Positions 8,140 to 17,260 of a stretch of 35,227 bases of DNA are shown here, piece by piece (the first letter of the stretch is position 1; each line of letters opens with the position of its first letter). The DNA is taken from NCBI GenBank assembly GCA_016838895.1, contig JAEKNU010000049.1:1-35227 (forward strand). The letters run 5' to 3'. The position numbers and the translations under genes were made by a program. The notes beneath the pieces were generated by a model. That model was not told the origin of the DNA. It saw only the letters and a program-made list of their open reading frames with translations, and made no database searches. Source of the DNA: Chloroflexota bacterium. Lineage in GTDB: Bacteria; Chloroflexota; Anaerolineae; Anaerolineales; Anaerolineaceae.

Positions 8140-11100
8140 CTAATTTGTCAAGATATGCCTGTAATTCAGCACCTAAATAACGGATTTCATTCCCTTGTAC
8201 CATACTATAGTGAGAACCCGGAATAGGCAATACATCAATTATCCTTTTGCTGAATCGATGCCAACCAAATGCAGACGGATAGGCATGAAAAACTGAAGAA
8301 GGTTGCATTGCGCGGAACAAGGTAATTTTTGACTGGATAACAGGTGGCTGGTAATTATCCGCGAGCCGCTTAAACAGGTTGTTTACATCGATACTGTTTT
8401 GATCTTGTTTTCCATTTTCTCCTAATAACTGATCCGGGTCAACTGGCATACGATGTACTTTTTTCATAACTCTGAAACGAATATATTCAATTTTTTCCAG
8501 AAAAGGAAGGTGATTTAATTGCCGGATATGGAACTCACTATTCCGCAATGCTTTCTTGACTTTAAACTCAAACTTTTGCATTGGAGATAAAGATAGATTG
8601 AACCCATCGTATTTTTCCAACCAGGTGTCAATGATACCTAAAAAAGCAACTTGTTTACCGATTAATTCTAATTGATGGGCTATTTCAAGGGCTATTAAAC
8701 CAGCAAACGAGTAGCCACATAAATAATACGGACCATGCGGGTCAAATGCCAGGAGTGCTTCAACATGCATTTTTGCGGCATCTTCAATGTTGGTGATTGT
8801 TGATATGGTTTTTTTATCATCTACATAGATAGATAAGCCATATAATGGTTGATCAATGGATAAATATGGAATTAATAACCGGTATATTGATGCTGATCCA
8901 TTACGCATGTTGGCGCAAAATAGCGCTGGTTTTTCTCCAAATGTCTGTAAGGGCAATATTGGATTGTTTATATCCGAAGTTGGATTCTGAAAGTACTCAC
9001 TCAATTGGGATATTGAGGGGAAGCGGAAAAATGTTGCAAGAGAAATTTTCTTCTGCATGGATTCGCTGATATCAACACAAACATTCATAGCCAATAATGA
9101 ATGACCTCCGAGCTGAAAGAAATTATCATCAATACTGATGTTCTGTCTGGGTAAATGTTTTTGCCATATAGACAATAACTTTGCTTCGGTTTCATTGCGT
9201 GGTTTTTTGAATATTCTTGATACAGGTGCATTTGAGTTTGGATCAAACCCAGGTAAAGCGTTTGAATCAACCTTTCCATTTCTGTTTACAGGTATAGATG
9301 AAAGAAAATGAAAATGCTGTGGAATGGAGACACTGCCAACATATTGTTGTAAATAATCACGCACTTGTTCAACCGAGATGCCATTTTTCTGGATGGGAAC
9401 AATATAGGCTACCAGGACAGGCCAGGTGTTTTCATCAATGATATGTGTTTTTATATAGATGTTTTTAATATGCGGGTGTCGCATTAAAACGGCGTGTACT
9501 TCCTCAGGTTCAACACGATTGCCAAGTATTTTAATTTGTTGATCCATGCGACCTAGAAACAAAACACTACCATCAGGCATGAATCGACCCATATCCCCGC
9601 TTTGGTAAAGTAAATCTTTTGGATCATCAGTAAATGGATTGGGAATAAACGTATGTTTTTCTTGCCGATGTAAATACCCGGCAGTACGATATGAACTACG
9701 AATAACAATTTGTCCTGGCTCACCAATTCCGGCAAGCTGCATGGCATTGTTGAGGATTAACAGCTGACTTCCTGGTATTGGTTTGCCAATGGGTTGAACA
9801 TCCTCAATTTTGTCTACAATGTGATAGCTTGTTGCCAGAGTTGTTTCAGATGGTCCATAAAGGTTGACAATCCTGCCTGAAAAATATTTTTGCCAATTAA
9901 TGCAATCGGATCTGGTCAATTTTTCACCTGCAAAAAATGTTAGCTTCATGGGCATGGGGGAAATTTGAGGTTCATTATTCTCTAGCCAATATCTTGCAAG
10001 GCTTGGAACGGTATGTAATACGTTAATTTTTTGTTTGCGAAACCAATCAAATAATTCTCTTGAGGCAATCATGCTGCTTTGCGGAGGGCAATGCAATGTA
10101 GCTCCACTGATTAAAGGCAATAAAATATCACGGAAAATGACGTCGAAACCAATATTTGTCATCTGCGCAAAATGATGAGATGAATCAATTTTAAAAGTAT
10201 CTTTTTGCCAAAGCAGAAAATGACTCAATCCGTTATGTATACCCAATACCCCTTTTGGTACGCCGCTTGTCCCGGATGTGAAAGTGATGTAGGCCGGAGA
10301 TAATGGATTGATTTCAGGTTGTTTGCAAATGTTCAAGTACTGCTCATCCGGGTTAACCAATTGTCCGTTATGTGGATTGTAGGGTTCTTTTTGTAGTGGG
10401 TTGTATGCTACGACAGAATCACTATCTTCATCAGAATAGAATAGCAGTTTTGCATTGCTCTGATTCAACATGACACGTTTTCGCTGCTCTGGCAGAGTTG
10501 GGTCCAGTAGCAATATTGTACAACCTGACTGGAGAATACCCAGTAGTGTGCTGATCAATCCATAGGAACTGGAACCACTTAAGGCGATTACATCATTTTC
10601 TGCATAGCCCTGATTGAGCACAAAACATGAAATTTGAGTGCTATCCTGAAGGAGTTGTTGATAAGTATAAGATTTTCCTCGCCAACAAACGGCAATATGA
10701 TCTGCAAATCTGTCTGCGCTTTGATGAAAAAGTTCAATTATTGTTGGATAAATCTTTATTGGCAAAGGGTATGTTGGGTCAGGGAGCAAATTCTCCGGTT
10801 CAGGTAAAATTAATGAATACTGCAAAATATTGAAATTCGGATGCTGAGGAACCACTTCACAAAGGGAAATCAGTTGATTGATAAATACGTGTAACAAGGT
10901 ATCTGACAAAACATCCGGGTTATATGAAAACTCAATCTCATAAATATCGCCTGAATCCTGGAAATATGCTGTAAGGTCAAAATTTGATCCTCGTGTGGGC
11001 GGTGTAAGGATTTCTATTTGCAAATCGGATGTCAATTTGTAAGAACGTTTTGGAGCACGTGTATTCAGAAAAAACTGGAATAAAGGGTTACGAGTTGTAT

Positions 11101-12127
11101 CTCTATCTGGATGCAACATCTCAACGGTTTTTTCAAATGGGTAGCTATTGTGATCATAGGCTTCGATTGAATTTTTGCGTACCTGTTCAAGCAGCTCAGA
11201 AAATGTCATCTGATCGTTTATCTGACAACGTAACAAGAATGTATTTACAAAGAATCCGGCAGTATTTAAAAATCTCAACTGATTGCGGTTGGCGGTTGGC
11301 ATCCCCAGCACAAAATCGTCCTGGGCAGTATAGCGATAGACGAGTAAAGCAAATACACTGCTAAAAAAGATGAATGGGGTGATATTTCTACTTTTGCAAA
11401 AAGTCTTGATTATCTGATGGGTGCCTGGATTTGTTTTTGCATAATGATTGGCCCCGTGAAAGGTTTGCTGTATTGGACGGTTCAGTGTTGGGAACGCTAA
11501 TCTGGTGGGGATGTTTTCCAATTTTTGACGCCAGTATTCTTGGTCGCCTTCATACTCTGCTTCAGTGCGATTGCTTTCCCAAACGGTATATTCGCCATAA
11601 CCAGTCGTTTCTTTTGAAAAATGAGTAGGCTGATTGTTTGCCAGATTTTGATAAGCCTCAATGATATCTCTGGTAAGAATGGTTAACGTGACCCCATCGG
11701 AATTGATATGATCCAATACCCATGCAAAATAATACTCATTTTCAGGGAGTTCATAGAGATGTGTAAAAAATAACGGACATTTTTGCAGGTCAAATGATTG
11801 CATGGATTCAACATGGATGGAGGAAAATAACCGTTCGTTATTGGCAAGGTGATTCCCTTCGTTAATTTTTGTGTAGCGAAAATTAATCTCGGTTATATCT
11901 TCAAATATTTGGTTTATATCACCATTAATATTAACGATATGTGTTCGCAAAGCCTGATGTCGATCTACAACGACTCGAATACTGGCTTTGAAAATATCAA
12001 TATCCAGTTTTCCGCTGATTCGCAACCATAATACTGTATTGTTAATACCAGATTTATGATATTGATGCAAAAACCATAATCGCTTTTGTGCTATTGATAG
12101 TGGATATGTTTGTTTGTCAGTGACCAT
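8120..12127 (-). CDS. Single-module non-ribosomal peptide synthetase (C-A-PCP-TE)
   Basis: A complete one-module assembly enzyme of 1335 residues. Condensation domain about 5-430, with DHINSDG at 139-145: the catalytic His140 and the Asp-Gly are kept but the first His of HHxxxDG is Asp. Adenylation domain about 460-960: TFTSGTSGVPKG (615-626), NLYGPSETT (755-763), YQSGDMGRFMPDG, and NRNGKVD with Lys952. By alignment in my head to the phenylalanine-activating GrsA domain, the specificity residues read D V R T F A L L A K; Asp at the first place means an alpha-amino acid, but the side chain is not predictable by me. Carrier protein: GGHS, Ser1010. Thioesterase: GYSFAG with Ser1140, Asp1167 and His1306. 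The N-terminal C domain means it joins an acyl or aminoacyl donor, perhaps a fatty acid, to one amino acid and releases it. No Shine-Dalgarno precedes the ATG; an in-frame TAA just upstream limits the start. Confidence 0.95.
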   Translation of the reverse strand: MVTDKQTYPLSIAQKRLWFLHQYHKSGINNTVLWLRISGKLDIDIFKASIRVVVDRHQALRTHIVNINGDINQIFEDITEINFRYTKINEGNHLANNERLFSSIHVESMQSFDLQKCPLFFTHLYELPENEYYFAWVLDHINSDGVTLTILTRDIIEAYQNLANNQPTHFSKETTGYGEYTVWESNRTEAEYEGDQEYWRQKLENIPTRLAFPTLNRPIQQTFHGANHYAKTNPGTHQIIKTFCKSRNITPFIFFSSVFALLVYRYTAQDDFVLGMPTANRNQLRFLNTAGFFVNTFLLRCQINDQMTFSELLEQVRKNSIEAYDHNSYPFEKTVEMLHPDRDTTRNPLFQFFLNTRAPKRSYKLTSDLQIEILTPPTRGSNFDLTAYFQDSGDIYEIEFSYNPDVLSDTLLHVFINQLISLCEVVPQHPNFNILQYSLILPEPENLLPDPTYPLPIKIYPTIIELFHQSADRFADHIAVCWRGKSYTYQQLLQDSTQISCFVLNQGYAENDVIALSGSSSYGLISTLLGILQSGCTILLLDPTLPEQRKRVMLNQSNAKLLFYSDEDSDSVVAYNPLQKEPYNPHNGQLVNPDEQYLNICKQPEINPLSPAYITFTSGTSGVPKGVLGIHNGLSHFLLWQKDTFKIDSSHHFAQMTNIGFDVIFRDILLPLISGATLHCPPQSSMIASRELFDWFRKQKINVLHTVPSLARYWLENNEPQISPMPMKLTFFAGEKLTRSDCINWQKYFSGRIVNLYGPSETTLATSYHIVDKIEDVQPIGKPIPGSQLLILNNAMQLAGIGEPGQIVIRSSYRTAGYLHRQEKHTFIPNPFTDDPKDLLYQSGDMGRFMPDGSVLFLGRMDQQIKILGNRVEPEEVHAVLMRHPHIKNIYIKTHIIDENTWPVLVAYIVPIQKNGISVEQVRDYLQQYVGSVSIPQHFHFLSSIPVNRNGKVDSNALPGFDPNSNAPVSRIFKKPRNETEAKLLSIWQKHLPRQNISIDDNFFQLGGHSLLAMNVCVDISESMQKKISLATFFRFPSISQLSEYFQNPTSDINNPILPLQTFGEKPALFCANMRNGSASIYRLLIPYLSIDQPLYGLSIYVDDKKTISTITNIEDAAKMHVEALLAFDPHGPYYLCGYSFAGLIALEIAHQLELIGKQVAFLGIIDTWLEKYDGFNLSLSPMQKFEFKVKKALRNSEFHIRQLNHLPFLEKIEYIRFRVMKKVHRMPVDPDQLLGENGKQDQNSIDVNNLFKRLADNYQPPVIQSKITLFRAMQPSSVFHAYPSAFGWHRFSKRIIDVLPIPGSHYSMVQGNEIRYLGAELQAYLDKLGVQTNE

Positions 12128-12228
12128 ATTTTATAGGTTCAGATTATGAGGAGCGATTCCTTTTTACGTATTGCTTGTGATAATGATGTCATATTAAAGT
12201 AATAATTCATTCCATAGCGGATGATATC

Positions 12229-12261
12229 GTCTGCCTTTCATTTCACTGTGAAATTGCAGAC
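12229..12261 (-). other. Stem-loop in the NRPS leader
   Basis: An outer 6-bp stem (12229-12234 with 12256-12261) and an inner 6-bp stem (12240-12245 with 12249-12254, 3-nt loop) are separated by a 5-nt bulge on one side and 1 nt on the other. It lies about 100 nt upstream of the NRPS ATG within the likely untranslated leader. Confidence 0.5.
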
Positions 12262-12321
12262 AGACATAAATGATATTTCAAAAATAGGGCAAATAATCCA
12301 ATATTCTCACCCCATTGCTTA

Positions 12322-12350
12322 ATTATATCATCTGATGATATGTCGTTTAA
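12322..12350 (-). promoter_or_regulatory. Candidate NRPS promoter with overlapping palindrome
   Basis: On the minus strand TTAAAC (12345-12350) and TATAAT (12322-12327) are 17 bp apart. A 17-bp palindrome, ATATCATC-T-GATGATAT (12325-12341), covers the spacer and -10 box, as expected for a repressor operator. The half site GATGATAT recurs at 12220-12227. The implied leader is about 190 nt. Confidence 0.5.
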
Positions 12351-12373
12351 AACAATATTTTTATCGAAAATCT

Positions 12374-13273
12374 TTAAGTTAAATGGACAATGGTAGGTCG
12401 TAATTGAATGTCATCAATTACCTGGTTAAGTTCATCACGCGTGAGGGGACGCTTTTTCCCAGCGATGGCAGTTAGTACACCTTCTATGACATTGGTGCCG
12501 AAGGAGCGTCCATCAAAACGCGGGCTCATCGTGATTACTGTTTTTACCCCTTTTTGTTTGAGTAATTCGATGTTTTCTTCTGTCGTGGTGTTGGTGATAA
12601 TCAATTTGCCTTGCAGAGAATTTGGGGAATATTTCCGTATATACAGCATATCGCCGGCTATACAATCGGCGGATTGCCAGATTTTGCTGTGTTTAGGTTT
12701 GCAGGCTTCGTCCTTACTGCCGGGTGGGTTAATTGCGGAAAGTGGCAGCCAACCAATGAAAGGCATTAATATATGCGCCAGGCGCTTGAGATTTTGTAGA
12801 CCATAAACCGGGATTGGAATACCCAGTGTGAGCATCAGATCACCGATGATGAGTTTGTCACATTTGGGTGTTAGCGCTTCTGCTAGCCCGATACGATCAA
12901 TACCAGTGGGAATAAACACTGTGCCAAAGTGAGGAAAAGGGCCAAACTCAGGCTCTGATAATTCTAGTACGCGGCGTTCCAGAACATATTTTAAATCATG
13001 TCCATCTACAATGGGTGTTGTTTTAACATCCCTTACTAGTTTTTTCGCAGCCCGAATTGGATAAGATTTCCCGTCTACATCAACTGAAAGATCCATGCCT
13101 CCCAATGTTAATACATCCACATGGCCATCCAGATCCTTAAAAAGAGCGCGTGCATGCTCTTCATTTCCGCCGGTTCCTATACGTTCAATGCTGATTTCAT
13201 ATCCATGTATATTGACTTCAACTTTTTTATTGCGCGTTGGGCTTCCCAGGCTGATACTGACGACTTTAAGCAT
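12374..13273 (-). CDS. Conserved protein of unknown function (~300 aa, sometimes labelled quinate 5-dehydrogenase-like)
   Basis: A 299-residue soluble protein with no signal peptide or membrane span. The start is typical of a recurrent bacterial family (VVSISLGSPTRNKKVEV, then IERIGTGG and LTLGGMDL). My memory is that such proteins carry a 'quinate 5-dehydrogenase' label in databases, but I see no clear nucleotide-binding GxGxxG motif and would not rely on it. Notable conserved-looking segments are TTPIVDGHDLKYVLERR, IGDLMLTLGIPIP, and VITMSPRFDGRSFGTNVIEG near the C-terminus. GGAG 8 nt before the ATG supports the start. A TATAAT on the minus strand (13304-13309) is a likely promoter. It is upstream of the NRPS on the same strand, 246 nt away, with no strong terminator between, but no functional link is evident. 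Confidence 0.8.
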   Translation of the reverse strand: MLKVVSISLGSPTRNKKVEVNIHGYEISIERIGTGGNEEHARALFKDLDGHVDVLTLGGMDLSVDVDGKSYPIRAAKKLVRDVKTTPIVDGHDLKYVLERRVLELSEPEFGPFPHFGTVFIPTGIDRIGLAEALTPKCDKLIIGDLMLTLGIPIPVYGLQNLKRLAHILMPFIGWLPLSAINPPGSKDEACKPKHSKIWQSADCIAGDMLYIRKYSPNSLQGKLIITNTTTEENIELLKQKGVKTVITMSPRFDGRSFGTNVIEGVLTAIAGKKRPLTRDELNQVIDDIQLRPTIVHLT

Positions 13274-13303
13274 GCTGCTGACTCCGATTTATAGGGATAC
13301 TAT

Positions 13304-13309
13304 ATTATA
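13304..13309 (-). promoter_or_regulatory. -10 box for the 12374-13273 gene
   Basis: Perfect TATAAT on the minus strand, 30 bp upstream of the ATG; no convincing -35 element at the right spacing. Confidence 0.35.
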
Positions 13310-13324
13310 CTGAATAATGCTACA

Positions 13325-13362
13325 AAATAAATCAGCAGCCAGATGATTACTCACCTGGCTGC
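13325..13362 (-). terminator. Terminator of the 57-residue peptide gene
   Basis: Perfect 8-bp stem GCAGCCAG/CTGGCTGC (13335-13342 with 13355-13362) around a 12-nt loop, followed on the minus strand by a T-rich stretch (TGATTTATTTTG). It separates the small gene from the next minus-strand gene. Confidence 0.65.
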
Positions 13363-13429
13363 CTATTCGATCTACAGCATCCTATACGCCCATAGTACTG
13401 TAGATACTCCCTAGATAATGACTGGGGGG

Positions 13430-13603
13430 CTAGAAGAAGAGCCCTCCCAGTAAAGAAAATATACCGCCGATAATCGTTATAACGAGTGCAATGACTCCGA
13501 TCACGACGCCGATCGTGAGGAGCAGCGTGAAACCGACGGTTAATCCAACAATGACGAGTATCACACCTACTAATAATCCAATAATTCCTAATATCAGTTC
13601 CAT
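13430..13603 (-). CDS. Small glycine/valine/isoleucine-rich membrane peptide (57 aa)
   Basis: This gene is easily missed because of its length. Translation from the ATG at 13601-13603 gives 57 residues ending at TAG (13430-13432). Almost every residue is Ile, Val, Leu, Gly, Phe or Thr, with one Glu at position 2 and no other charge. It should form two membrane helices with GxxxG-like spacing. GGAG (13612-13615) lies 8 nt before the ATG, and a good terminator follows. Its codons (CTC, GTC, ATC, ACG) are more G+C-rich than those of its neighbours. I do not recognise a named family; similar short hydrophobic proteins exist in many bacteria as envelope or stress peptides. A 94-residue open frame over the same bases is not credible. 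Confidence 0.65.
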   Translation of the reverse strand: MELILGIIGLLVGVILVIVGLTVGFTLLLTIGVVIGVIALVITIIGGIFSLLGGLFF

Positions 13604-13693
13604 TTTGTTTACTCCAGAAATTGATTTTCACCTTAATATACGCAAAAGGAATCGTAAGGTTTCAGTTTTCTTATACGTGGAATATCCATCAGG

Positions 13694-13699
13694 TATAAT
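13694..13699 (+). promoter_or_regulatory. -10 box of the lar operon
   Basis: Perfect TATAAT 30 bp before the larB ATG; the -35 candidate TTATAC (13671-13676) at 17 bp is poor. AGGA at 13717-13720 is the larB ribosome site. Confidence 0.45.
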
Positions 13700-13729
13700 T
13701 GGGTAATATTCTAATCAGGAAAAGAATGC

Positions 13730-14494
13730 ATGAATGAAGATAAATTGCTCAGGCTATTAGAAGAATATCGGGCTGGTCAGATTGAAACAGACCAGATGTT
13801 GGATCAATTAAAAACAATGCCTTATGAGAAAGTTGAAGGATTTGCTCATGTGGACCATCACCGCGCATTGAGATGCGGCTTTCCGGAAGTCATTTTTGGT
13901 GAAGGGAAAACGGGGCATCAAATAGTGGCGATCAGTGAACGCCTGTTAAAAAATGCGGATCAAGTTTTGATTACCCGATTAAAACCAGAAATTTTTGAAC
14001 AAATACAGGATCAGCTGCCGGATGGAAAGTACAATGCTCAGGCAAAAGTGTTTCATTATGCCAATCAGCAGACAGAAGAAAAAAAACCGGGAGTCGTGGT
14101 GATCAGTGCAGGTACGACGGATATCCCTGTTGCTGAAGAAGCTGCCATCACTGCTGAAGCCATGGGAAGCCAGGTTGAACGTATATTTGATGTAGGTGTT
14201 GCAGGGCTTCACCGGTTATTAGGATACACAGACGCATTAAACAAGGCTAATGTGATCGTAGTGGCTGCCGGAATGGAAGGTGCCTTGCCAAGCGTGGTAG
14301 GGGGGTTGGTACAGGTGCCGGTGATTGCTTTGCCAACCAGTGTAGGATACGGGGCCAGTTTTCATGGCCTGAGCGCATTGTTAGGCATGCTGAATAGCTG
14401 TGCAAATGGCATATCCGTTGTCAACATTGATAATGGTTTTGGCGCTGGATATTTGGCAGGTATGATCAATCGTCAAAGTGGGCCTGTTTCTTGA
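13730..14494 (+). CDS. larB: LarB, pyridinium-3,5-biscarboxylic acid mononucleotide synthase
   Basis: First enzyme of nickel-pincer nucleotide (NPN) cofactor synthesis: it carboxylates the pyridine ring of nicotinic acid adenine dinucleotide and releases AMP. The protein has the family's N-terminal helical part and a PurE-like C-terminal domain, seen as [22 protein letters not shown], the [10 protein letters not shown] loop, [17 protein letters not shown], and [13 protein letters not shown]. The length of 254 residues is normal. It is the first gene of larBEC; the stop overlaps the larE start by 4 nt. The lactate racemase gene larA is not in this window, so the cofactor's enzyme must be encoded elsewhere. 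Confidence 0.93.
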   Translation: MNEDKLLRLLEEYRAGQIETDQMLDQLKTMPYEKVEGFAHVDHHRALRCGFPEVIFGEGKTGHQIVAISERLLKNADQVLITRLKPEIFEQIQDQLPDGKYNAQAKVFHYANQQTEEKKPGVVVISAGTTDIPVAEEAAITAEAMGSQVERIFDVGVAGLHRLLGYTDALNKANVIVVAAGMEGALPSVVGGLVQVPVIALPTSVGYGASFHGLSALLGMLNSCANGISVVNIDNGFGAGYLAGMINRQSGPVS

Positions 14495-15324
14495 ACACGA
14501 TAACATTAAGCGGTTTATCAGAAGATGACCAACATGCCTGGCAGCGATTGATTGACTTATTATCAGACAAGCCAAACGCTTTGGTCGCTTTTTCTGGTGG
14601 TGTTGACAGCGCATTGCTGGCTTTTGCGCTGCATCAAGCAGTTGGAGATCAAATGCGCGCTGTTATGGTGGATTCTGCAGTGCATACTGAAGCAGATCGA
14701 CAGGCGGCCAGGCAGGTTGCGAAACAAGCAGGACTGCCCTTTGAAATCATTCAATTTGATGATTTGAAAAGCGAAAAATTTTGTAGTAATCCGTCTGATC
14801 GTTGTTATTTCTGCAAATACAACCGCTTTGAATTTTTACTGGCGTATGCCAACAAAAACGGCTATACAAGTGTTATGGAAGGGTCAAATCTGGATGATGC
14901 CGCTGATTACAGGCCTGGTATGAGAGCCGTAAAAGAGTTAGGTGTATTGAGCCCCCTTGAGCAATGCCATATCACGAAAGAACAAATTCGCCGATTTGCC
15001 AAAGCATTTGATTTGCCAGTTTGGAATCGACCATCGGCGCCTTGTCTGGCAACGCGCTTTACTTTTGGTACAACAGTAACTATAAACGGATTGGAAATGA
15101 TTCGTCAGGCGGAAGCATACCTGGATAGACTTGGATTTACTTCTGTTAGGCTGCGCTATGATGGACGCTCAGCCAGAATTGAAGTTGACCTTCTGCAATT
15201 GGAACAGATACTCGCCAAGCGAGAGGAAATTGTAAAATATTTTAGGCAGCTTGGATTTGTCAATATATCCCTTGATCTGGAAGGGTATCGTATGGGCAGT
15301 AACAATGAAGGATGGGTGAAATGA
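14491..15324 (+). CDS. larE: LarE, pyridinium-3,5-bisthiocarboxylic acid mononucleotide synthase (sulfur transferase)
   Basis: Adenylylates the two carboxylates made by LarB and replaces an oxygen of each by sulfur. The N-terminal PP-loop ATPase motif SGGVDS (35-40) is intact. Cys185 in [10 protein letters not shown] matches the position of the sacrificial cysteine of the Lactobacillus enzyme. [12 protein letters not shown] (98-109) supplies three more cysteines. Some LarE proteins use a [4Fe-4S] cluster instead of sacrificing Cys; I cannot decide between these from sequence alone. The start is a TTG whose bases overlap the larB stop (TTGA). The end overlaps larC by 4 nt, so all three genes are translationally coupled. 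Confidence 0.92.
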   Translation: MNTITLSGLSEDDQHAWQRLIDLLSDKPNALVAFSGGVDSALLAFALHQAVGDQMRAVMVDSAVHTEADRQAARQVAKQAGLPFEIIQFDDLKSEKFCSNPSDRCYFCKYNRFEFLLAYANKNGYTSVMEGSNLDDAADYRPGMRAVKELGVLSPLEQCHITKEQIRRFAKAFDLPVWNRPSAPCLATRFTFGTTVTINGLEMIRQAEAYLDRLGFTSVRLRYDGRSARIEVDLLQLEQILAKREEIVKYFRQLGFVNISLDLEGYRMGSNNEGWVK

Positions 15325-16607
15325 GCATTTTGTATGTGGATTGTTTTTCCGGTATTGCCGGGGATATGTTTTTAGCGGCATTGATTGACGCCGGGTTGCC
15401 AGTGGAAATTTTGAATGATGCGTTCGAAAAATTTCCTATAGACGAAAAAATCCGGCTGGCTACAAGGCGGGTTCGCAAAGGCGCATTGGATGCGAATCAA
15501 TTGATTATTGAAATCAATGGTAAAGAACAGCATGATATTCCTGCACATACGCATAATCATGAAAATCATGAACATGCTCATGATCAGCAGCATACACATG
15601 AGCATGCTCATGTTCACGACGAACCTGAACCAGATCATGAACACACGCATCAACATCGAAACCTGGCGGATATTCTGAAAATTATCGATCAGTCGGCTAT
15701 GACGGAACGAGCTGTGTCCATGGCAAAAGCCGTCTTTAATCAATTGGCACAGGCCGAGGCGAAAGTTCATGGTGAAAGTATTGAAACGGTGCATTTTCAT
15801 GAGGTGGGTGCCATTGATTCTATTGTTGATATTCTGGGTGCCTGTATTGGCCTGGATTATTTGAATGTACAAAAAGTATATTCTTCTGCATTGCCATTTT
15901 CAACCGGTCAGGTCAGATCAGATCACGGTGTTATGCCGGTGCCAGCACCAGCAACTTTGGCATTGATGGAAGCGGCACACATGCCGTTGCGATCCGCGCC
16001 GGATGCCGGTGAATTAATTACGCCAACAGGTGCAGCCATTTTGGCTGCGCTGGCTGTTTTTCAAAGACCGCCTATGCGTATACAACACGTTGGTGTTGGC
16101 GCAGGAAATAAAGATTTCAATTGGCCAAATATATTACGTGTAATAATCGGGGACCTGGATGCATCGCCATCTCAGCCGATGGTGCAAATATCATGCAATA
16201 TTGATGATATGAACCCTGAATTATACGCGCCAATTATGGAGCATTTGTTTGCCGCCGGTGCAGTTGATGTGTTCCTGACTGCGATTCAAATGAAGAAGAA
16301 TAGACCTGGTACAAAGATTACCCTGATTGCACATGCCTGGTTGGAAAAAGAGTTGGCAGAAATTCTATTGAAAGAATCAACTACTTTTGGTGTGCGCGTT
16401 GAAGTAGTGAATCGATATGAAGCACAAAGAACATTCAGGACCATTGAAACAAAATATGGCAAAGTACAGCTTAAACAAAAATGGGTAAATGGGGATCTAA
16501 TCGGGGAATATCCTGAATTCGATGATGTGCGCAAGCTGGCTGACAAAGAAAACATACCGGTAGAAAATCTCTATCGGTTGATTCTTGGAGGAAAGCACTC
16601 AGATTAA
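15321..16607 (+). CDS. larC: LarC, nickel-pincer cofactor nickel insertase
   Basis: Inserts Ni(II) into the dithiocarboxylated nucleotide in a CTP-dependent reaction to finish the NPN cofactor. The N-terminus ([16 protein letters not shown]) and the C-terminal ferredoxin-like half (CNIDDMNPELYAPIME) are both present in one frame, so unlike in Lactobacillus no programmed frameshift is needed. A spacer at residues 71-112 contains 16 histidines, as expected for nickel storage or delivery. I choose ATG 15321, which makes a 4-nt ATGA overlap with larE; an ATG at 15312 would add three residues. The downstream gene is convergent, with only 2 nt between stops. Confidence 0.93.
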   Translation: MSILYVDCFSGIAGDMFLAALIDAGLPVEILNDAFEKFPIDEKIRLATRRVRKGALDANQLIIEINGKEQHDIPAHTHNHENHEHAHDQQHTHEHAHVHDEPEPDHEHTHQHRNLADILKIIDQSAMTERAVSMAKAVFNQLAQAEAKVHGESIETVHFHEVGAIDSIVDILGACIGLDYLNVQKVYSSALPFSTGQVRSDHGVMPVPAPATLALMEAAHMPLRSAPDAGELITPTGAAILAALAVFQRPPMRIQHVGVGAGNKDFNWPNILRVIIGDLDASPSQPMVQISCNIDDMNPELYAPIMEHLFAAGAVDVFLTAIQMKKNRPGTKITLIAHAWLEKELAEILLKESTTFGVRVEVVNRYEAQRTFRTIETKYGKVQLKQKWVNGDLIGEYPEFDDVRKLADKENIPVENLYRLILGGKHSD

Positions 16608-16609
16608 GA

Positions 16610-17260
16610 TTAGTCTACATCCTCAAATTTTATACCCAATTTTTGGGCGTATAGAGCTGCCTGAGTACGGTTTTCGAGATTTAACTTTGTGAGAATATTA
16701 GCAACATGTCCTGAAACTGTTCGTTCACTGATTGTAAGGGTAGCAGCCATCTCTTTATTACTGAGTCCTTTTGCCAGGAGCTCCAGAATATTATATTCTC
16801 GTCGGGTAAGTGTTGGCGTATAGTGCTCATTAGGATATGCAGGTTTTTGTATGCCGTGAATTACCTGCCGGGCGATCGCGGGTGGTAAATAAGAATTGCC
16901 TTGATATACTTGATGAATGGCTTCAAGTAATTCATCAGCTGATGTAGCTTTTAATAAATATCCCAAAGCGCCAGCTTGAATAGCTGAAAAGATCTTTGTT
17001 TCATCTGAATAACTGGTCAGCACCAGAATTTTTGCCGTTGAGTCATTGGCTATGATTCTTCTGATGGCTTCCAATCCATCCATAACAGGCATATACAAAT
17101 CCATCAGGATAATATCAGGATGAACTGAATTATACAGTTCAATGGCTTCCTCTCCATTTGCAGCCTGAGCAACAACCTCAATATTCTCTTCTTCTTCAAT
17201 GAGTGCGGATAACCCCTCTCTCATTACGATATGATCATCGGCGATTAATAATCTAATCAT
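16610..17260 (-). CDS. NarL/LuxR-type response regulator
   Basis: Receiver domain about 1-120 with the acidic pair DD8-9, phospho-acceptor Asp54 (IILMDLYMP) and the conserved Thr/Lys region (VLTSYSD, LLKAT). A LuxR-type helix-turn-helix lies at about 150-205 (LTRREYNILELLAKGLSNKEMA, then ISERTVSGHVANILTKL). It is the partner of the kinase encoded just upstream, whose stop overlaps its start by 8 nt. The target genes are unknown; the adjacent exporter operon, on the same strand but separated by a terminator, is an obvious candidate. Confidence 0.93.
   Translation of the reverse strand: MIRLLIADDHIVMREGLSALIEEEENIEVVAQAANGEEAIELYNSVHPDIILMDLYMPVMDGLEAIRRIIANDSTAKILVLTSYSDETKIFSAIQAGALGYLLKATSADELLEAIHQVYQGNSYLPPAIARQVIHGIQKPAYPNEHYTPTLTRREYNILELLAKGLSNKEMAATLTISERTVSGHVANILTKLNLENRTQAALYAQKLGIKFEDVD

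Noticed and set aside
13347..13631. 94-residue minus-strand frame over the small peptide gene
   Set aside because: Arg/His/Tyr-rich nonsense composition; the 57-residue frame in the same place has a ribosome site, sensible membrane composition and ends before the terminator.
15372..15872. 166-residue open frame antisense to larC, rich in Met
   Set aside because: It is the mirror of larC's His codons (CAT read as ATG); no ribosome site and no family likeness.
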